NCBI GenBank assembly: GCA_025642075.2
Contig: JAODUO010000189.1
Span: 466,001 to 530,000 of the forward strand
Source of the DNA: Ridgeia piscesae
Taxonomy: Eukaryota > Annelida > Polychaeta > Sabellida > Siboglinidae
Length of the DNA: 64,000 bases
Direction of reading: 5' to 3'
Under the pieces are notes generated by a model. That model made no database searches, was not told the origin of the DNA, and worked only from the letters and a program-made list of their open reading frames with translations. This document shows, in pieces, positions 1 to 10,801 of the stretch (positions are counted from its first letter, which is position 1; every line of letters begins with the position of its first letter). Made by a program: the position numbers and the translations under genes.

Positions 1-1285
1 CATTGCAGGAGGTCACAACAGTTGACTACACAACCCAGTAACAACAACATTGCAGGAGATCACAACAGTTGACTACACAACCCAGTAACAACAACATTGC
101 AGGAGGTCACAACAGTTGACTACACAACCCAGTAACAACAACATTGCAGGAGGTCACAACAGTTGACTACACAACCCAGTAACAACAACATTGCAGGAGG
201 TCACAACAGTTGACTACACAACCCAGTAACAACAACATTGCAGGAGGTCACAACAGTTGACTACACAACCCAGTAACAACAACATTGCAGGAGGTCACAA
301 CAGTTGACTACACAACCCAGTAACAACAACATTGCAGGAGATCACAACAGTTGACTACACAACCCAGTAACAACAACATTGCAGGAGATCACAACAGTTG
401 ACTACACAACCCAGTAACAACAACATTGCAGGAGGTCACAACAGTTGACTACACAACCCAGTAACAACAACATTGCAGGAGATCACAACAGTTGACTACA
501 CAACCCAGTAACAACAACATTGCAGGAGGTCACAACAGTTGACTACACAACCCAGTAACAACAACATTGCAGGAGGTCACAACAGTTGACTACACAACCC
601 AGTAACAACAACATTGCAGGAGGTCACAACAGTTGACTACACAACCCAGTAACAACAACATTGCAGGAGGTCACAACAGTTGACTACACAACCCAGTAAC
701 AACAACATTGCAGGAGGTCACAACAGTTGACTACACAACCCAGTAACAACAACATTGCAGGAGATCACAACAGTTGACTACACAACCCAGTAACAACAAC
801 ATTGCAGGAGATCACAACAGTTGACTACACAACCCAGTAACAACAACATTGCAGGAGGTCACAACAGTTGACTACACAACCCAGTAACAACAACATTGCA
901 GGAGATCACAACAGTTGACTACACAACCCAGTAACAACAACATTGCAGGAGGTCACAACAGTTGACTACACAACCCAGTAACAACAACATTGCAGGAGGT
1001 CACAACAGTTGACTACACAACCCAGTAACAACAACATTGCAGGAGGTCACAACAGTTGACTACACAACCCAGTAACAACAACATTGCAGGAGGTCACAAC
1101 AGTTGACTACACAACCCAGTAACAACAACATTGCAGGAGGTCACAACAGTTGACTACACAACCCAGTAACAACAACATTGCAGGAGGTCACAACAGTTGA
1201 CTACACAACCCAGTAACAACAACATTGCAGGAGGTCACAACAGTTGACTACACAACCCAGTAACAACAACATTGCAGGAGGTCAC
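1..1285. repeat. 47-bp minisatellite, about 27 copies
   Basis: A 47-bp unit (starts CATTGCAGGAGGTCACAACA) is repeated head to tail from the first base, so the array probably continues left of the window. Copies are nearly identical; the main variant is GAGGTCAC versus GAGATCAC. It lies in the presumed intron after RGL exon 12. It contains no stop-free coding signal worth calling. Confidence 0.98.
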
Positions 1286-1600
1286 AGTACATAAACATTT
1301 CGCCCGGTGACAAAGGCACATGAAGAAATCACAACAAATGAACACATAACCCTGTCACAAACACACTCAAAGAGGTCACAACAGAGAAACACATGACCCA
1401 CTAACAAAGACATTGCTGGTGTTCACAGTACATTAACACATCACCCAGTGTTAACACATTGCAGGAGACTATAACTAACACACTCGTTATCCAGTAATAA
1501 ACATATTGCAAAAAATCACAGCAGATGAACACACGAACCAATGGCAAACACACTACATGAGATCGCAACATACACATCACCCTGTCACACACTTATGGGT
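1286..1600. repeat. degenerate margin of the 47-bp array
   Basis: Recognisable but diverged 47-bp units (ACATTGC..GTTCACAG, ACATTGCAGGAGAC, ACATATTGCAAAAAATCAC) fade into unique DNA. The sharp change from identical to decayed copies at about 1285 marks the limit of homogenisation. Confidence 0.85.
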
Positions 1601-1602
1601 GA

Positions 1603-1960
1603 TATAAAAGGGTACAAGTACCCAATGTAAATGGGTGACTACTAAGGGAACAATTGAAAAAATTACACTTTAGTGTGACTGACTTCAGATGGTACAACTG
1701 ATCAATTTATACTTACGGTGACAAAGTGACCAATTTACACTATAGGGGACACCAGGTGGTTCAACTGGCAATTATACTTGCTAGGGTGATATCAAAGAGT
1801 ATAATGGACCAATTTACACTCAGGGTCAACTTATATGGTACTGGTCAGTTTATACTTAGGGTGACAACAGATGGTACAACTGACCAAATTGACACTGACA
1901 AATTTACACTTTGGGGTGACAACTGACGGCACAACTAACCAATTTACACCTTGGTTGTCA
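1603..1960. repeat. degenerate ~40-bp tandem repeat
   Basis: About nine diverged copies of a roughly 40-bp motif (GGTGACAACTGATGGTACAA followed by CCAATTTACACTT). It is older and more diverged than the neighbouring 47-bp array and appears unrelated to it. Confidence 0.8.
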
Positions 1961-2048
1961 TCTGAGTGTACAACAGAGAGACTTGCCAACTAACTGACAC
2001 AGGTGTCATGCCAAGTAGGTGAAGTGTAGTTACATGTTGGTGACTTAC

Positions 2049-2226
2049 TGGCGGCCGCGCGGCAGTGGGTGGAGACTGAGGCTCTGGACTAGGGAAGACA
2101 CTGTTGACGGAGAGGGTGTCGGGACAGATGCAGGGTGTGGAGCCGCCCAGGCTCGTGGAGATGGACGACCCACTTGTGCTGCTCACCATAGGCAGCAGGG
2201 GGCGACGGGGGGAGAAGAACCCCAGA
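2049..2226 (-). CDS. RGL-like Ral exchange factor, exon 12 (Ser/Pro linker)
   Basis: The minus-strand exon is bounded by a strong acceptor (GTTCTTTCAG) at 2227-2236 and a donor (GTAAGT) at 2048-2043. It begins with one base that completes the AG left by exon 11, then encodes about 59 residues starting LGFFSPRRPLLPMV and ending in a Ser/Pro-rich stretch (PSPEPQSPPTAARPP). In RGL proteins a variable Ser/Pro linker separates the catalytic CDC25 domain from the C-terminal Ras-association domain, which fits this position. Base composition is clearly GC-richer than the surrounding introns. It ends in phase 0. The following exons (Ras-association domain, stop) must lie left of the window. Confidence 0.72.
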
Positions 2227-3470
2227 CTGAAAGAACAAGAACAAGATGTTTATTTGTTGACCCCAAAATAAGTACATGAATTCAATAATCATCAGGTGAA
2301 ACAGAAACAAAACGTCACACATCTGTAATTTAAAACAGTGAAATGGGGGTCAGTGACTCCTGTTAAGACTGAAAAGTCGCTATCACAGGAGCCACTAGTA
2401 GTAATTATACATTTAGTTAACCTCTCGATATACGTATGTATAGTAATTATTACGTCAAAAGTATTTTTTTCTTCAATACGATTTGTTTTCTCTTAATAGT
2501 TTATTCTATCTCTGATGCATGTGTACATGCTTCTCTGTAATATAAGTAAGTAGAAATAATTAAGTAACAATAAAAAATACATATAACATTTCATTGCATC
2601 TATCCATATATGTGCATATTAAAATTCTAATGACTTTGTGTATTAAACTGACATGTGTAACAATTATATATTGTACATACGTTTTGATATTTTTGTAAGA
2701 GATACATTTTAAAGTAATACGCAAAGATTGGTTACATCATTTCATCAATGTGTGCAGTGTCACAGTGTCAGATTGTATACAACTGTAGTAGCAGTACAGT
2801 GTAGTGATATTTTATTCACAACAATATGTCATAAAAGAGGAGCACAAGAACGAAATTGTACATGTGCAGTCATCTTATTTCCATAGTGGACCTCTATAAA
2901 ATATTAACAACACCTAAAATAAATGATAAATACAAATCACATAAATAAATAAAATTAATACAAAATAGATAAGACACTGAAATACAAATTCACTTTCCTC
3001 TTTTACTCATTAAAATATTCTTACATTCTTTTTTAAATAGATGTTTTTGTTCAATGGACTTTATATCACATGGAAGTTTGTTCCACAGTTTAATCTCATT
3101 AATTTTTTAAAAGATTTGCAACCCTAACCCTTGACATGTAGAATTAGCAAGTTGGTTAAATGTGTTGGACTTGGTGACTTGTTAAACTTAGGTGTTGATC
3201 TCACCTGTCAACAATGATCTGTTCACACACAGCATACGTATATTTCACCCAATCAATTAGTAAATCAAAGGCCATATTTTGTGCCAAAAAAAAATAATTA
3301 AAGGGTCCATTTTATATTGTGTAGTCTTATATATTTAAATATTTTGGCAGTATCATCATTTGAAAGAGCATCAACAATTTGTTATTAAGGGGCAGAGTAG
3401 ATTTTTACACCAGGATATGGCGATAAATATCGATAACACACTAGTCCATAAAAAAGTAGGAGAAACTCAC
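2227..3470 (-). other. RGL intron 11, AT-rich, no feature seen
   Basis: AT-rich DNA without open frames, repeats or RNA-gene signals that I can recognise. Confidence 0.6.
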
Positions 3471-3548
3471 CTTGACTTTTTACGGTGACCTTTCACCTCC
3501 TGCGGTGTACTGGGAGTCACTGGCTCAATCTCACATGACAATTCATAA
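3471..3548 (-). CDS. RGL-like, exon 11 (end of CDC25 domain)
   Basis: A small 78-nt exon too short to stand out as an open frame. The acceptor is TCTTCTGTTGCAG just above 3548 and the donor is GTGAGT below 3471. It starts with one base completing a Ser codon and reads YELSCEIEPVTPSTPQEVKG, then HRKKS. The SCEIE motif is the characteristic end of the RasGEF catalytic domain in RGL/RalGDS proteins, and the basic KKS run precedes the linker. Phase is consistent on both sides (2 in, 2 out), which strongly supports the call. Confidence 0.85.
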
Positions 3549-3875
3549 CTGCAACAGAAGACATGTCCCAGTGGTGGGTATATGTCATCTGTTTACAAAT
3601 AAACTGAGTGACCAAGGACTTGGTTGACATTGAAGGAACTGAATGTTGAATAGTTGACAAGGGAATACCAGGATATATTCGCAGTCCCATTCTACAAAAT
3701 CTAGCTAGCACTAGATAACGGAATATACATATATATATATATTGTGTGTATATATGTGTGCATGTTTAAGTTGTGTATGTGTGTGCGTGCATGGATGCAT
3801 GGGTGCATGTGTGTATGCGTACTTGACATATACGCTGCACAGACCACAACAGCCAGTGCATCTGCATCTGCCCAC

Positions 3876-4120
3876 CTCTCCTTGTCGTCGTAGGTGCGAA
3901 TGTGAAAGAACCACTCAATGAAGGCCGTGTCAGCCTTCAAGTCGTACAGCTGAGCTGACGACTGCAACAGTTTGATTTGTGCCAGAATCTCAAACTCCTT
4001 CCGACGCTTGTCAAAGTTAATGAGACCTCCCTCGACCCTGTCGTCCATTGCCGTGTCAACCATGGTCAGGTCAGTGAGGAACGTTCCGAGATAGGGGATA
4101 GTCCCGCACACGGCCATTGA
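3876..4120 (-). CDS. RGL-like, exon 10 (CDC25 catalytic core)
   Basis: The 245-nt exon begins after acceptor GTTTTCTAG and opens [18 protein letters not shown], continuing with [20 protein letters not shown]. These are hallmark segments of the Ral-GEF CDC25 domain: the [10 protein letters not shown] helix and the NF.KR..EFE..AQIKLLQ block next to the catalytic hairpin. The chosen donor is GAG-AG|GTGGGC at 3875, because it alone gives the phase needed by exon 11 and restores the expected KES-YELSCE join. The open frame carries on to about 3702 but that part has no family similarity and is treated as intron. Confidence 0.93.
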
Positions 4121-4778
4121 CTAGAAAACATACACAGCAATATTGTGAGATTTGTAAGGAATGTTCCTGAGACATGGTTCGTTCCACACATTCAGTGGAA
4201 AGGCACACACAGTTAGGGAGTTGAAATAAACAAGACCCAACAACTATATCAAGTGCAGTGGCTCCGGGGTAGAGCTTCGTACTCTTGGTTTTAATCCTGT
4301 GCTGCGGTGTTAAATCCTTGGACAAGTTTTGTTCACTATATATTGCTCCAGGCCACTCAGCTATATGAATGAGTACCTGGTTATAGACAATGGTGGATAT
4401 TTGTATAGGCAGCCTTTGCACATTAATCGCAGCGTGGCTGGATGCTTCCCTAAGAAGTTGAGATGGAGTTTGACTGAGCAGGTCTGCCAGGGAAGTGAAT
4501 CGTTTTGAGCAGTCCTGAGGACTGGATACTGTGCTATATAAGAACTTACCTTTTACCTTTACCATATCAGCAAGTGATGACAAGCTAAGCCTGGGTAATC
4601 AAACATGATCCTTCAGACTGTAGCTGACCATATACTGTATACTGTTTTCTATACTCTAATTGCTTCAACTGAGTGTCATTCCAAATTTGAACGGGCACAA
4701 TGAACCCAACTGTTAAACTGCAATTAATGTTAGAAAACTTAGGAGTAGTTGTGGTGTTTTCAAATACCGGGTACGTAC

Positions 4779-4901
4779 CATTTGAAAGTCTAACTTTTTG
4801 CGACCCACTGTTGACCATGGGGCATTTTTCTTCTTCGCTAATCCCTTCATACCTCGTATTGTATTGGTGCTGTGCGGGTCGGCAAACTTGGCGGTTCCTT
4901 C
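4779..4901 (-). CDS. RGL-like, exon 9
   Basis: The 123-nt exon (41 codons, phase 0 to 0) has acceptor GTTTTCTAG above 4901 and donor GTACGT below 4779. It reads EGTAKFADPHSTNTIRGMKG, then LAKKKNAPWSTVGRKKLDFQM. The EGT-KFA motif follows RELLM in RGL proteins, and the Lys-rich stretch precedes the GT-PYLGTFL block of exon 10. Overlapping open frames on the other strand are shadows. Confidence 0.88.
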
Positions 4902-5144
4902 CTAGAAAACAAACCGATTTATATTATCAAGTCTACAGATTGCAGGCAAACGAAAGAGTTGTTTTGGGCATATAGATTGAATAGCTAATAATGCAGTCTA
5001 ATCATTTGTAACTACAATAAACAATATCACATTTAATTGTTTAGTGAAAATTAATTTTCAAAGTGGAAGATTCCTGTGAGATCTGACAGTTCCAAAAGTG
5101 GTCAGATCCACGCTGACATAATATCTGTGATGTGGTCTACCTAC

Positions 5145-5229
5145 CATCATCAGCAGTTCCCGGCACATTGTGTAGTTGTGTCTCTCTGAGAAGATATCGG
5201 CCAACTCATTAAACAAGTCCATCTTCTCT
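5145..5229 (-). CDS. RGL-like, exon 8
   Basis: The 85-nt exon begins with acceptor TTTGCAG above 5229 and ends with donor GTAGGT. It encodes EKMDLFNELADIFSERHNYT, then MCRELLMM, matching the LF.EL.DIFS...N....RELLM segment of RGL CDC25 domains. The first base completes the Arg codon started in exon 7. The first ~33 nt of this exon and its acceptor recur many times upstream in intron 7 as a 138-bp repeat (see 5230-7126). Confidence 0.9.
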
Positions 5230-5635
5230 CTGCAAACACCAATATCTCCAGCTCATTCTAAAGAGTGTGACTTATTAAACAAGCCCATGTTCTCTCTACA
5301 ACGAGTGATGTGCATAGCTTAGTCTAGAAACATTACAGCTCATTACTTAAACACGTCTATCTTCTCTCTGCATACACCAATAAGTCCAGCTCATTCTAAA
5401 GAGTGTGACTTATTAAACAAGCCCATGTTCTCTCTACAACGAGTGATGTGCATAGCTTAGTCTAGAAACATTACAGCTCATTACTTAAACACGTCTATCT
5501 TCTCTCTGCATACACCAATAAGTCCAGCTCATTCTAAAGATTGACTTATTAAACAAGTCCATGTTCTCTCTACAAGTAGTGATGTTGCTTGCTTATTCAA
5601 AACATTACAGCGCATTATTTAAACAAATTTCCATG
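5230..5635. repeat. 138-bp exon-edge repeat, block 1
   Basis: Tandem 138-bp units run directly from the exon 8 acceptor. Each unit is itself a dimer of two diverged halves. Half B (CTTAAACACGTCTATCTTCT on the plus strand) and half A (ATTAAACAAGCCCATGTTCT) both align with the real exon 8 edge (ATTAAACAAGTCCATCTTCT at about 5205-5225). Read on the gene strand, half B repeats an acceptor TATGCAG followed by a mutated exon start with an in-frame TAA; half A repeats TTGTAG plus an exon start without a stop. Confidence 0.88.
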
Positions 5636-6230
5636 ACCAACTCTAATAGAGTTTAGGTCAGCAGTTTGAACAGGTGGGTTAAAATAAAAGAAGGATCCGA
5701 TCACAGTAAATGAAAGACCTAGGACCTGTGAGTATATTGGCCAGCTTTGACCGCTCTGTGCGTAGGAGGGTGGCTGTTTTGACCACTCTGTACAGTAGAG
5801 TTAAACAAGTCCTCCTTCTACATGCAACAATACCACCTGCTTGGTGTAATCACTACAAGCAACTTGTGTATAGAGGTAGAATGGAGGGGAACTTACCTCT
5901 GTACTTCTGCCCATACCCTGCTCAGTCTGTACACAGGGTTAGACTGTAGACCGGAGATGATGGCCTTCAGTGCTAGAAAAAAGTTCTTAAATACGTCAGT
6001 TCCTGCAACAACAATAGGACAGGTTGATGTGTGGCACACTCACTAATGAAACAGGACAGCCTCATGTGTGACAGACAAGTGTACACTTCCTATCACTCAG
6101 TGAACATTATAGCACAAGACAATGGTCCATTAATTCCTGCATGTAAATGTGTTAATTTCAAACCACCACATTTGACCTCAGAGTCACACCACCACACAAC
6201 ATACAGCTCATACTCGCTACCTGTGTTATG
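5636..6230. repeat. segmental duplication, decayed copy (contains broken exon 7)
   Basis: This block is closely similar to 7127-7670, including the sequence around exon 7. Small differences are scattered through it. It interrupts the 138-bp array, so the duplication unit was probably exon 7 plus part of the array. Confidence 0.92.
5897..6002 (-). pseudogene. broken second copy of RGL exon 7
   Basis: The copy keeps both splice borders (GTTGCAG acceptor, GTAAGTTCC donor) and most of exon 7. It is 106 nt instead of 104, with extra bases near its 5' part that shift the frame and give a TAG (TTTTTTCTAGCACTG). In the gene direction it lies downstream of the intact exon 7. Its inclusion would truncate the protein. 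Confidence 0.85.
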
Positions 6231-7126
6231 ATACACCAAACTCCAGCCATCTAAACTGTGTTATTAAACAGCCCCTTCCTCTACAAAGAGTGTGTTAGTT
6301 GTCAGAAACATTACCTGCATTACTTAAACAGTCATTCTCTCTGCATACACCAATAAGTCCAGCTCATTCTAAAGAGTGTGACTTATTAAACAAGCCCATG
6401 TTCTCTCTACAACGAGTGATGTGCATAGCTTAGTATAGAAACATTACAGCTCATTACTTAAACACGTCTATCTTCTCTCTGCATACACCAATAAGTCCAG
6501 CTCATTCTAAAGATTGTGACTTATTAAACAAGCCCATGTTCTCTCTACAACGAGTGATGTGCATAGCTTAGTATAGAAACATTACAGCTCATTACTTAAA
6601 CACGTCTATCTTCTCTCTGCATACACCAATATCTCCAGCTCATTCTAAAGAGTGTGACTTATTAAACAAGCCCATGTTCTCTCTACAACGAGTGATGTGC
6701 ATAGCTTAGTCTAGAAACATTACAGCCCATTACTTAAACAAGTCTATCTTCTCTCTGCATACACCAATAAGTCCAGCTCATTCTAAAGATTGTGACTTAT
6801 TAAACAAGCCCATGTTCTCTCTACAAAGAGTGATGTGCATAGCTTAGTCTAGAAACATTACAGCCCATTACTTAAACAAGTCTATCTTCTCTCTGCATAC
6901 ACCAATAAGTCCAGCTCATTCTAAAGAGTGTGACTTATTAAACAAGCCCATGTTCTCTCTACAACGAGTGATGTGCATAGCTTAGTCTAGAAACATTACA
7001 GCTCATTACTTAAACAAGTCTATCTTCTCTCTGCATACACCAATAAGTCCAGCTCATTCTAAAGATACAACTGATTAAACTAGTCCATGTTCTCTCTACA
7101 AGTAGTGATGTTGCTTGCTTATTCAA
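6231..7126. repeat. 138-bp exon-edge repeat, block 2
   Basis: About six more 138-bp units; equivalent points fall at 6452, 6590, 6728, 6866 and 7004, exactly 138 bp apart. It has the same two-half structure as block 1, so copies of the exon 8 acceptor recur about every 69 bp. The first unit (about 6240-6350) is degraded. Confidence 0.92.
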
Positions 7127-7670
7127 AACTCTAATAGAGTTTAGGTCAGCAGTTTGAACAGGTGGGTTAAAATAAAAGAAGGATCCGATCGCGGTAAATG
7201 AAAGACCTAGGACCTGTGAGTATATTGGCCAGCTTTGACCGCTCTGTGCGTAGGAGGGTTGGCTGTTTTGACCACTCTGTACAGTAGAGTTAAACAAGTC
7301 CTCCTTCTACATGCAACAATACCACCTGCTTGGTGTAATCACTACAAGCAACTTGTGTATAGAGGTAGAATGGAGGGGAACTTACCTCTGTACTTCTGCC
7401 CATACCCTGCTCAGTCTGTACACAGGGTTAGACTGTAGACCGGAGATGATGGCCTTCAGTGCAGAGAAGTTCTTGAGCATACGCAGCTCCTGCAACAACA
7501 ATAGGACAGGTTGATGTGTGGCACACTCACTACTGAAACAGGACAGCCTCATGTGTGACAGACAAGTGTACACTTCCTATCACTCAGTGAACGATTATGC
7601 GACAAGACAATGGTCCATTAATTCCTGCATGTAAATGTGTTAATTTCAAACCACCATATTTGACCTAGAG
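7127..7670. repeat. segmental duplication, copy with the intact exon
   Basis: Partner of 5636-6230. It carries the functional exon 7 and about 130 bp of intron on either side. Confidence 0.9.
7386..7489 (-). CDS. RGL-like, exon 7 (CDC25 domain)
   Basis: The 104-nt exon has acceptor GTTGCAG and donor GTAAGT. It encodes [20 protein letters not shown], then [14 protein letters not shown]. This is the strongly conserved RasGEF segment (NF..L.AI.S.LQS..I.RL...W). Phase 0 in and 2 out agree with exons 6 and 8. An inactivated duplicate lies 1.5 kb further on in the gene. Confidence 0.95.
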
Positions 7671-7692
7671 TCACACCACCACACACCAACAG

Positions 7693-8539
7693 CAACTCGT
7701 ACCTGTGTTAGTGTCACAGCACCATGTACCTGTGTTAGTGTCACAGCACCTCGTACCTGTGTTAGTGTCACAGCACCACGTACCTGTGTTAGTGTCACAG
7801 CACCTCGTACCTGTGTTAGTGTCACAGCAACTCGTACCTGTGTTAGTGTCACAGCACCACGTACCTGTGTTAGTGTCACAGCACCACGTACCTGTGTTAG
7901 TGTCACAGCACCTCGTACCTGTGTTAGTGTCACAGCACCTCGTACCTGTGTTAGTGTCACAGCAACTCGTACCTGTGTTAGTGTCACAGCACCACGTACC
8001 TGTGTTAGTGTCACAGCACCACGTACCTGTGTTAGTGTCACAGTAACTCGTACCTGTGTTAGTGTCACAGCACCACGTACCTGTGTTAGTGTCACAGCAC
8101 CTCGTACCTGTGTTAGTGTCACAGCAACTCGTACCTGTGTTAGTGTCACAGCACCTCGTACCTGTGTTAGTGTCACAGCACCACGTACCTGTGTTAGTGT
8201 CACAGCACCTCGTACCTGTGTTAGTGTCACAGCAACTCATACCTGTGTTAGTGTCACAGCACCACGTACCTGTGTTAGTGTCACAGCACCTCGTACCTGT
8301 GTTAGTGTCACAGCAACTCGTACCTGTGTTAGTGTCACAGCAACTCGTACCTGTGTTAGTGTCACAGCAACTCGTACCTGTGTTAGTGTCACAGCACCAC
8401 GTACCTGTGTTAGTGTCACAGCACCACGTACCTGTGTTAGTGTCACAGCACCTCGTACCTGTGTTAGTGTCACAGCACCACGTACCTGTGTTAGTGTCAC
8501 AGCACCACGTACCTGTGTTAGTGTCACAGCACCACGTAC
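7693..8539. repeat. 27-bp splice-donor minisatellite, about 31 copies
   Basis: The array starts at the exon 6 donor. On the gene strand the unit is GTACGTGGTGCTGTGACACT followed by AACACAG, so each junction reads ACACAG|GTACGT or ACACAG|GTACGA, a consensus 5' splice site. The unit equals the first 27 nt of intron 6. Each unit in the exon's frame encodes VRGAVTLTQ or VRVAVTLTQ. The only in-frame stop is TGA at 8239-8237, after eleven units. Open frames in the other phases are a consequence of a stop-free unit divisible by three and are not genes. Confidence 0.97.
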
Positions 8540-8749
8540 CTGTGCAATGTTGATCCACTTGTCAATGATGCGGGCACGCTGACTGTGAGGTAAGTCCGGC
8601 CACTTGAGTATGATAGCGATCAAACGATACGACACGGCGTTAAACTGGTTGACAGTTGCATATACAGAGGGCGCCTCTAGTCGCTTCTTGTCTCGGCCCG
8701 TCCATACACAGCCCATGCATTGGTGCGGCACTACACGCCTGAAGAGCTC
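8540..8749 (-). CDS. RGL-like, exon 6 (CDC25 domain)
   Basis: The 210-nt exon (70 codons, phase 0 to 0) has acceptor GTGTTACAG and donor CAG|GTACGT. It begins ELFRRVVPHQCMGCVW, continues with RATV-like NQFNAV and ends RARIIDKWINIAQ. These are structurally conserved regions of RasGEF catalytic domains: LF..V.P..C.G..W..RDKK and QFN.V, then R..II..WI.IA. The donor is the first of about 31 identical-looking donors, so the exact 3' end may vary by multiples of nine codons. Confidence 0.95.
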
Positions 8750-9264
8750 CTGTAACACAGAAAACACAAATAAACTAACGAATGCTCTAGTGCAGTACTA
8801 GGCTTTTTGACCGCACTTTTTGAGTCTGGTTGAGGTCTTGAATACAGTCCTCTGTCATGTCAGGTGGAGTTGGCTAGCCACTGACCAACTCACTTCACTA
8901 ACAAAGGTGACCAAATATAGACTTCTGCAATGTATATATCCACATAACATAATAAAATTTCCCCTTCTTATATTTTCACATTTTTAGATAACCATAAACG
9001 AAGTACAAATAGTCAGACTCATTACAGATGTTTGTTTATTACTCTCTAATTAAGTTCCAATAGCAACAGACGTTTTCTGTTAACGACTACACCTAAAAAT
9101 TAATAAATTCTCAGCTGTATGCAGACATACATAACAAAACAAACAGATCATTTTTGTACATTTCAAGGTATCCGAAAACACAGCTTATGCGAATACATCG
9201 ACACAGAGAAACTATCCAATGTGAGGTGACAGCAGAAGTAGGCATCAAGTATAACTAAACTTAC

Positions 9265-9407
9265 AGCGTCCATATACGTGAGTTGCTCTGCAAATGTCTT
9301 CTCAGGAATTGAGTCGAAGCTGACGGGCCACGTGAGGCTCTGGCAGCAGTTTGGTGTCACCAGGTTAAAGAGACGCAGGTTGGACAGGCCAATGTCAATG
9401 TCATCAA
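9265..9407 (-). CDS. RGL-like, exon 5 (start of CDC25 domain)
   Basis: The 143-nt exon has acceptor CTCCTCAG and donor GCT|GTAAGT. It reads DDIDIGLSNLRLFNLVTPNC, then a linker and IPEKTFAEQLTYMDA. The AEQLTYMDAELF junction with exon 6 is the classic entry to the RGL catalytic domain, where RasGEFs bind and open the Ral nucleotide pocket. The first two bases complete a Val codon with exon 4. Confidence 0.93.
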
Positions 9408-9439
9408 CTGAGGAGAAAGACACAAGACGATGACAGATA

Positions 9440-10795
9440 CAGTGGAACCCCCTCACGAACGACCACCCTCATTTACGACCACCAACTTTTTACGACTGTT
9501 TTTTCATTGACGGAATGTCTACGCGGTATAAACGTTCCCTCACCAACGACCACCCGGCAGACGCGACCAACGACCATGGCAATTTGAATTTTACCCCTGA
9601 CGAATGACCATCCAATAGGTGGCCAGGACATTTGTTAACCTAAATATCGCAATGAATTCTCATTAAAAGCATGATTAACGTGCATGGACACGCATAATGC
9701 CATAAAAACAATAAATCGCCTGATGACGACCATTCATTTTGGCGATCTTTTACTTTCTGACTGAATTATGAAAACGACATCTAACAGCCGCTAGACTTTC
9801 CTCACATATCTTATATATTTATAAACACACAGTATGTTATAAAATCACTTACATTATTGAAACAACTAAAATTCACGAAACAAACTCGCACAATTAAGAA
9901 CTCGCCGGCAAGACATCATGGCGGACATGGTCACCGTCGGTAGCTACGTGTAACTCTGCGATTAAATATCCATATTGTGTATGACTGAAGTTTAGAAACT
10001 TGTGTATGATTAAAGTTTAGAAACTTAGGCTAAGTTTTAGGTTAGTTTAGGATAAAACCGGAATCCAGATTTAGCGACACCGCGATAAAATATCGACATA
10101 ACGCCACGGTAATCTACGGCCTGCATGTAACAGCCGCAGGCGATGTCGACTTTAGTTTAGCACGATTTAGATTTGGGAATTTTATTCTTCACAGCAATTT
10201 AAATGATTTAATTTTATGGCTTAGCGTGTATATATATGATATATGTGTCATTAGAGAGGAAGTTGCGCGGCTGTAAGAGGTCGTTTTCATGATTAGATGA
10301 GAAGGTAAAAGATCGTTTTGCGGTGCTGGAAAGAACAACAAAATGGCGACCGCGGTGCGATTACCCAGGCCGCCGTGAGGTGGCAGCACTTTACAACCCC
10401 TCAGACCGAATTTTAAATAAATTAAATGAGAATTACTTTTATCAGATATAATTACAAAACGATCAAAATTAGGATACTTTTTATCAGATATTATTTAGAA
10501 AAAAACGATTCAAAATTAAACTTATGCTGAAACATGTCACTGAAACGTGTCACAAATAAAATAAACAAAATAAAAACAAATTGCATTTGGTTGTAAAATG
10601 TTATCTCATTTTTTATTTCTACTTTTATTTTGTGTATTTACTACTTAGTGGTTGTAAGCGCCCCCTAGTGTTGATTGTTAGTCGTTGTAAGCGCCCCCTA
10701 GTGTTGAATGTTGCAAACCCCTCACGAGAGACCACCCCTCTTTTAAGACCGCCCCACTCTGATTTGGGGGGGGGGTCTTAAATGAGGTTCCACTG
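9440..10795. mobile_element. non-autonomous pogo/Tigger-like DNA element
   Basis: The 1356-bp element lies in RGL intron 4. Its left end is CAGTGGAACCCCCTCACGAA and its right end, read inward, is CAGTGGAACCTCATTTAAGA. It is flanked by TA on both sides (9438-9439 and 10796-10797), the target duplication of Tc1/mariner-pogo elements. Subterminal copies of ACGACCACC-like motifs occur near the left end and a duplicated GTTGTAAGCGCCCCCTAGTG near the right. No transposase frame is present. Confidence 0.82.
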
Positions 10796-10801
10796 TACCA
10801 G

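Noticed and set aside
1..1285. CRISPR-like array
   Set aside because: Units are contiguous with no unique spacers, no cas genes, and the genome is clearly animal.
3702..3875. Extension of RGL exon 10 along the open frame ([11 protein letters not shown]...)
   Set aside because: It has no family similarity, and the GAGAG|GTGGGC donor gives the exact phase and motif needed by exon 11.
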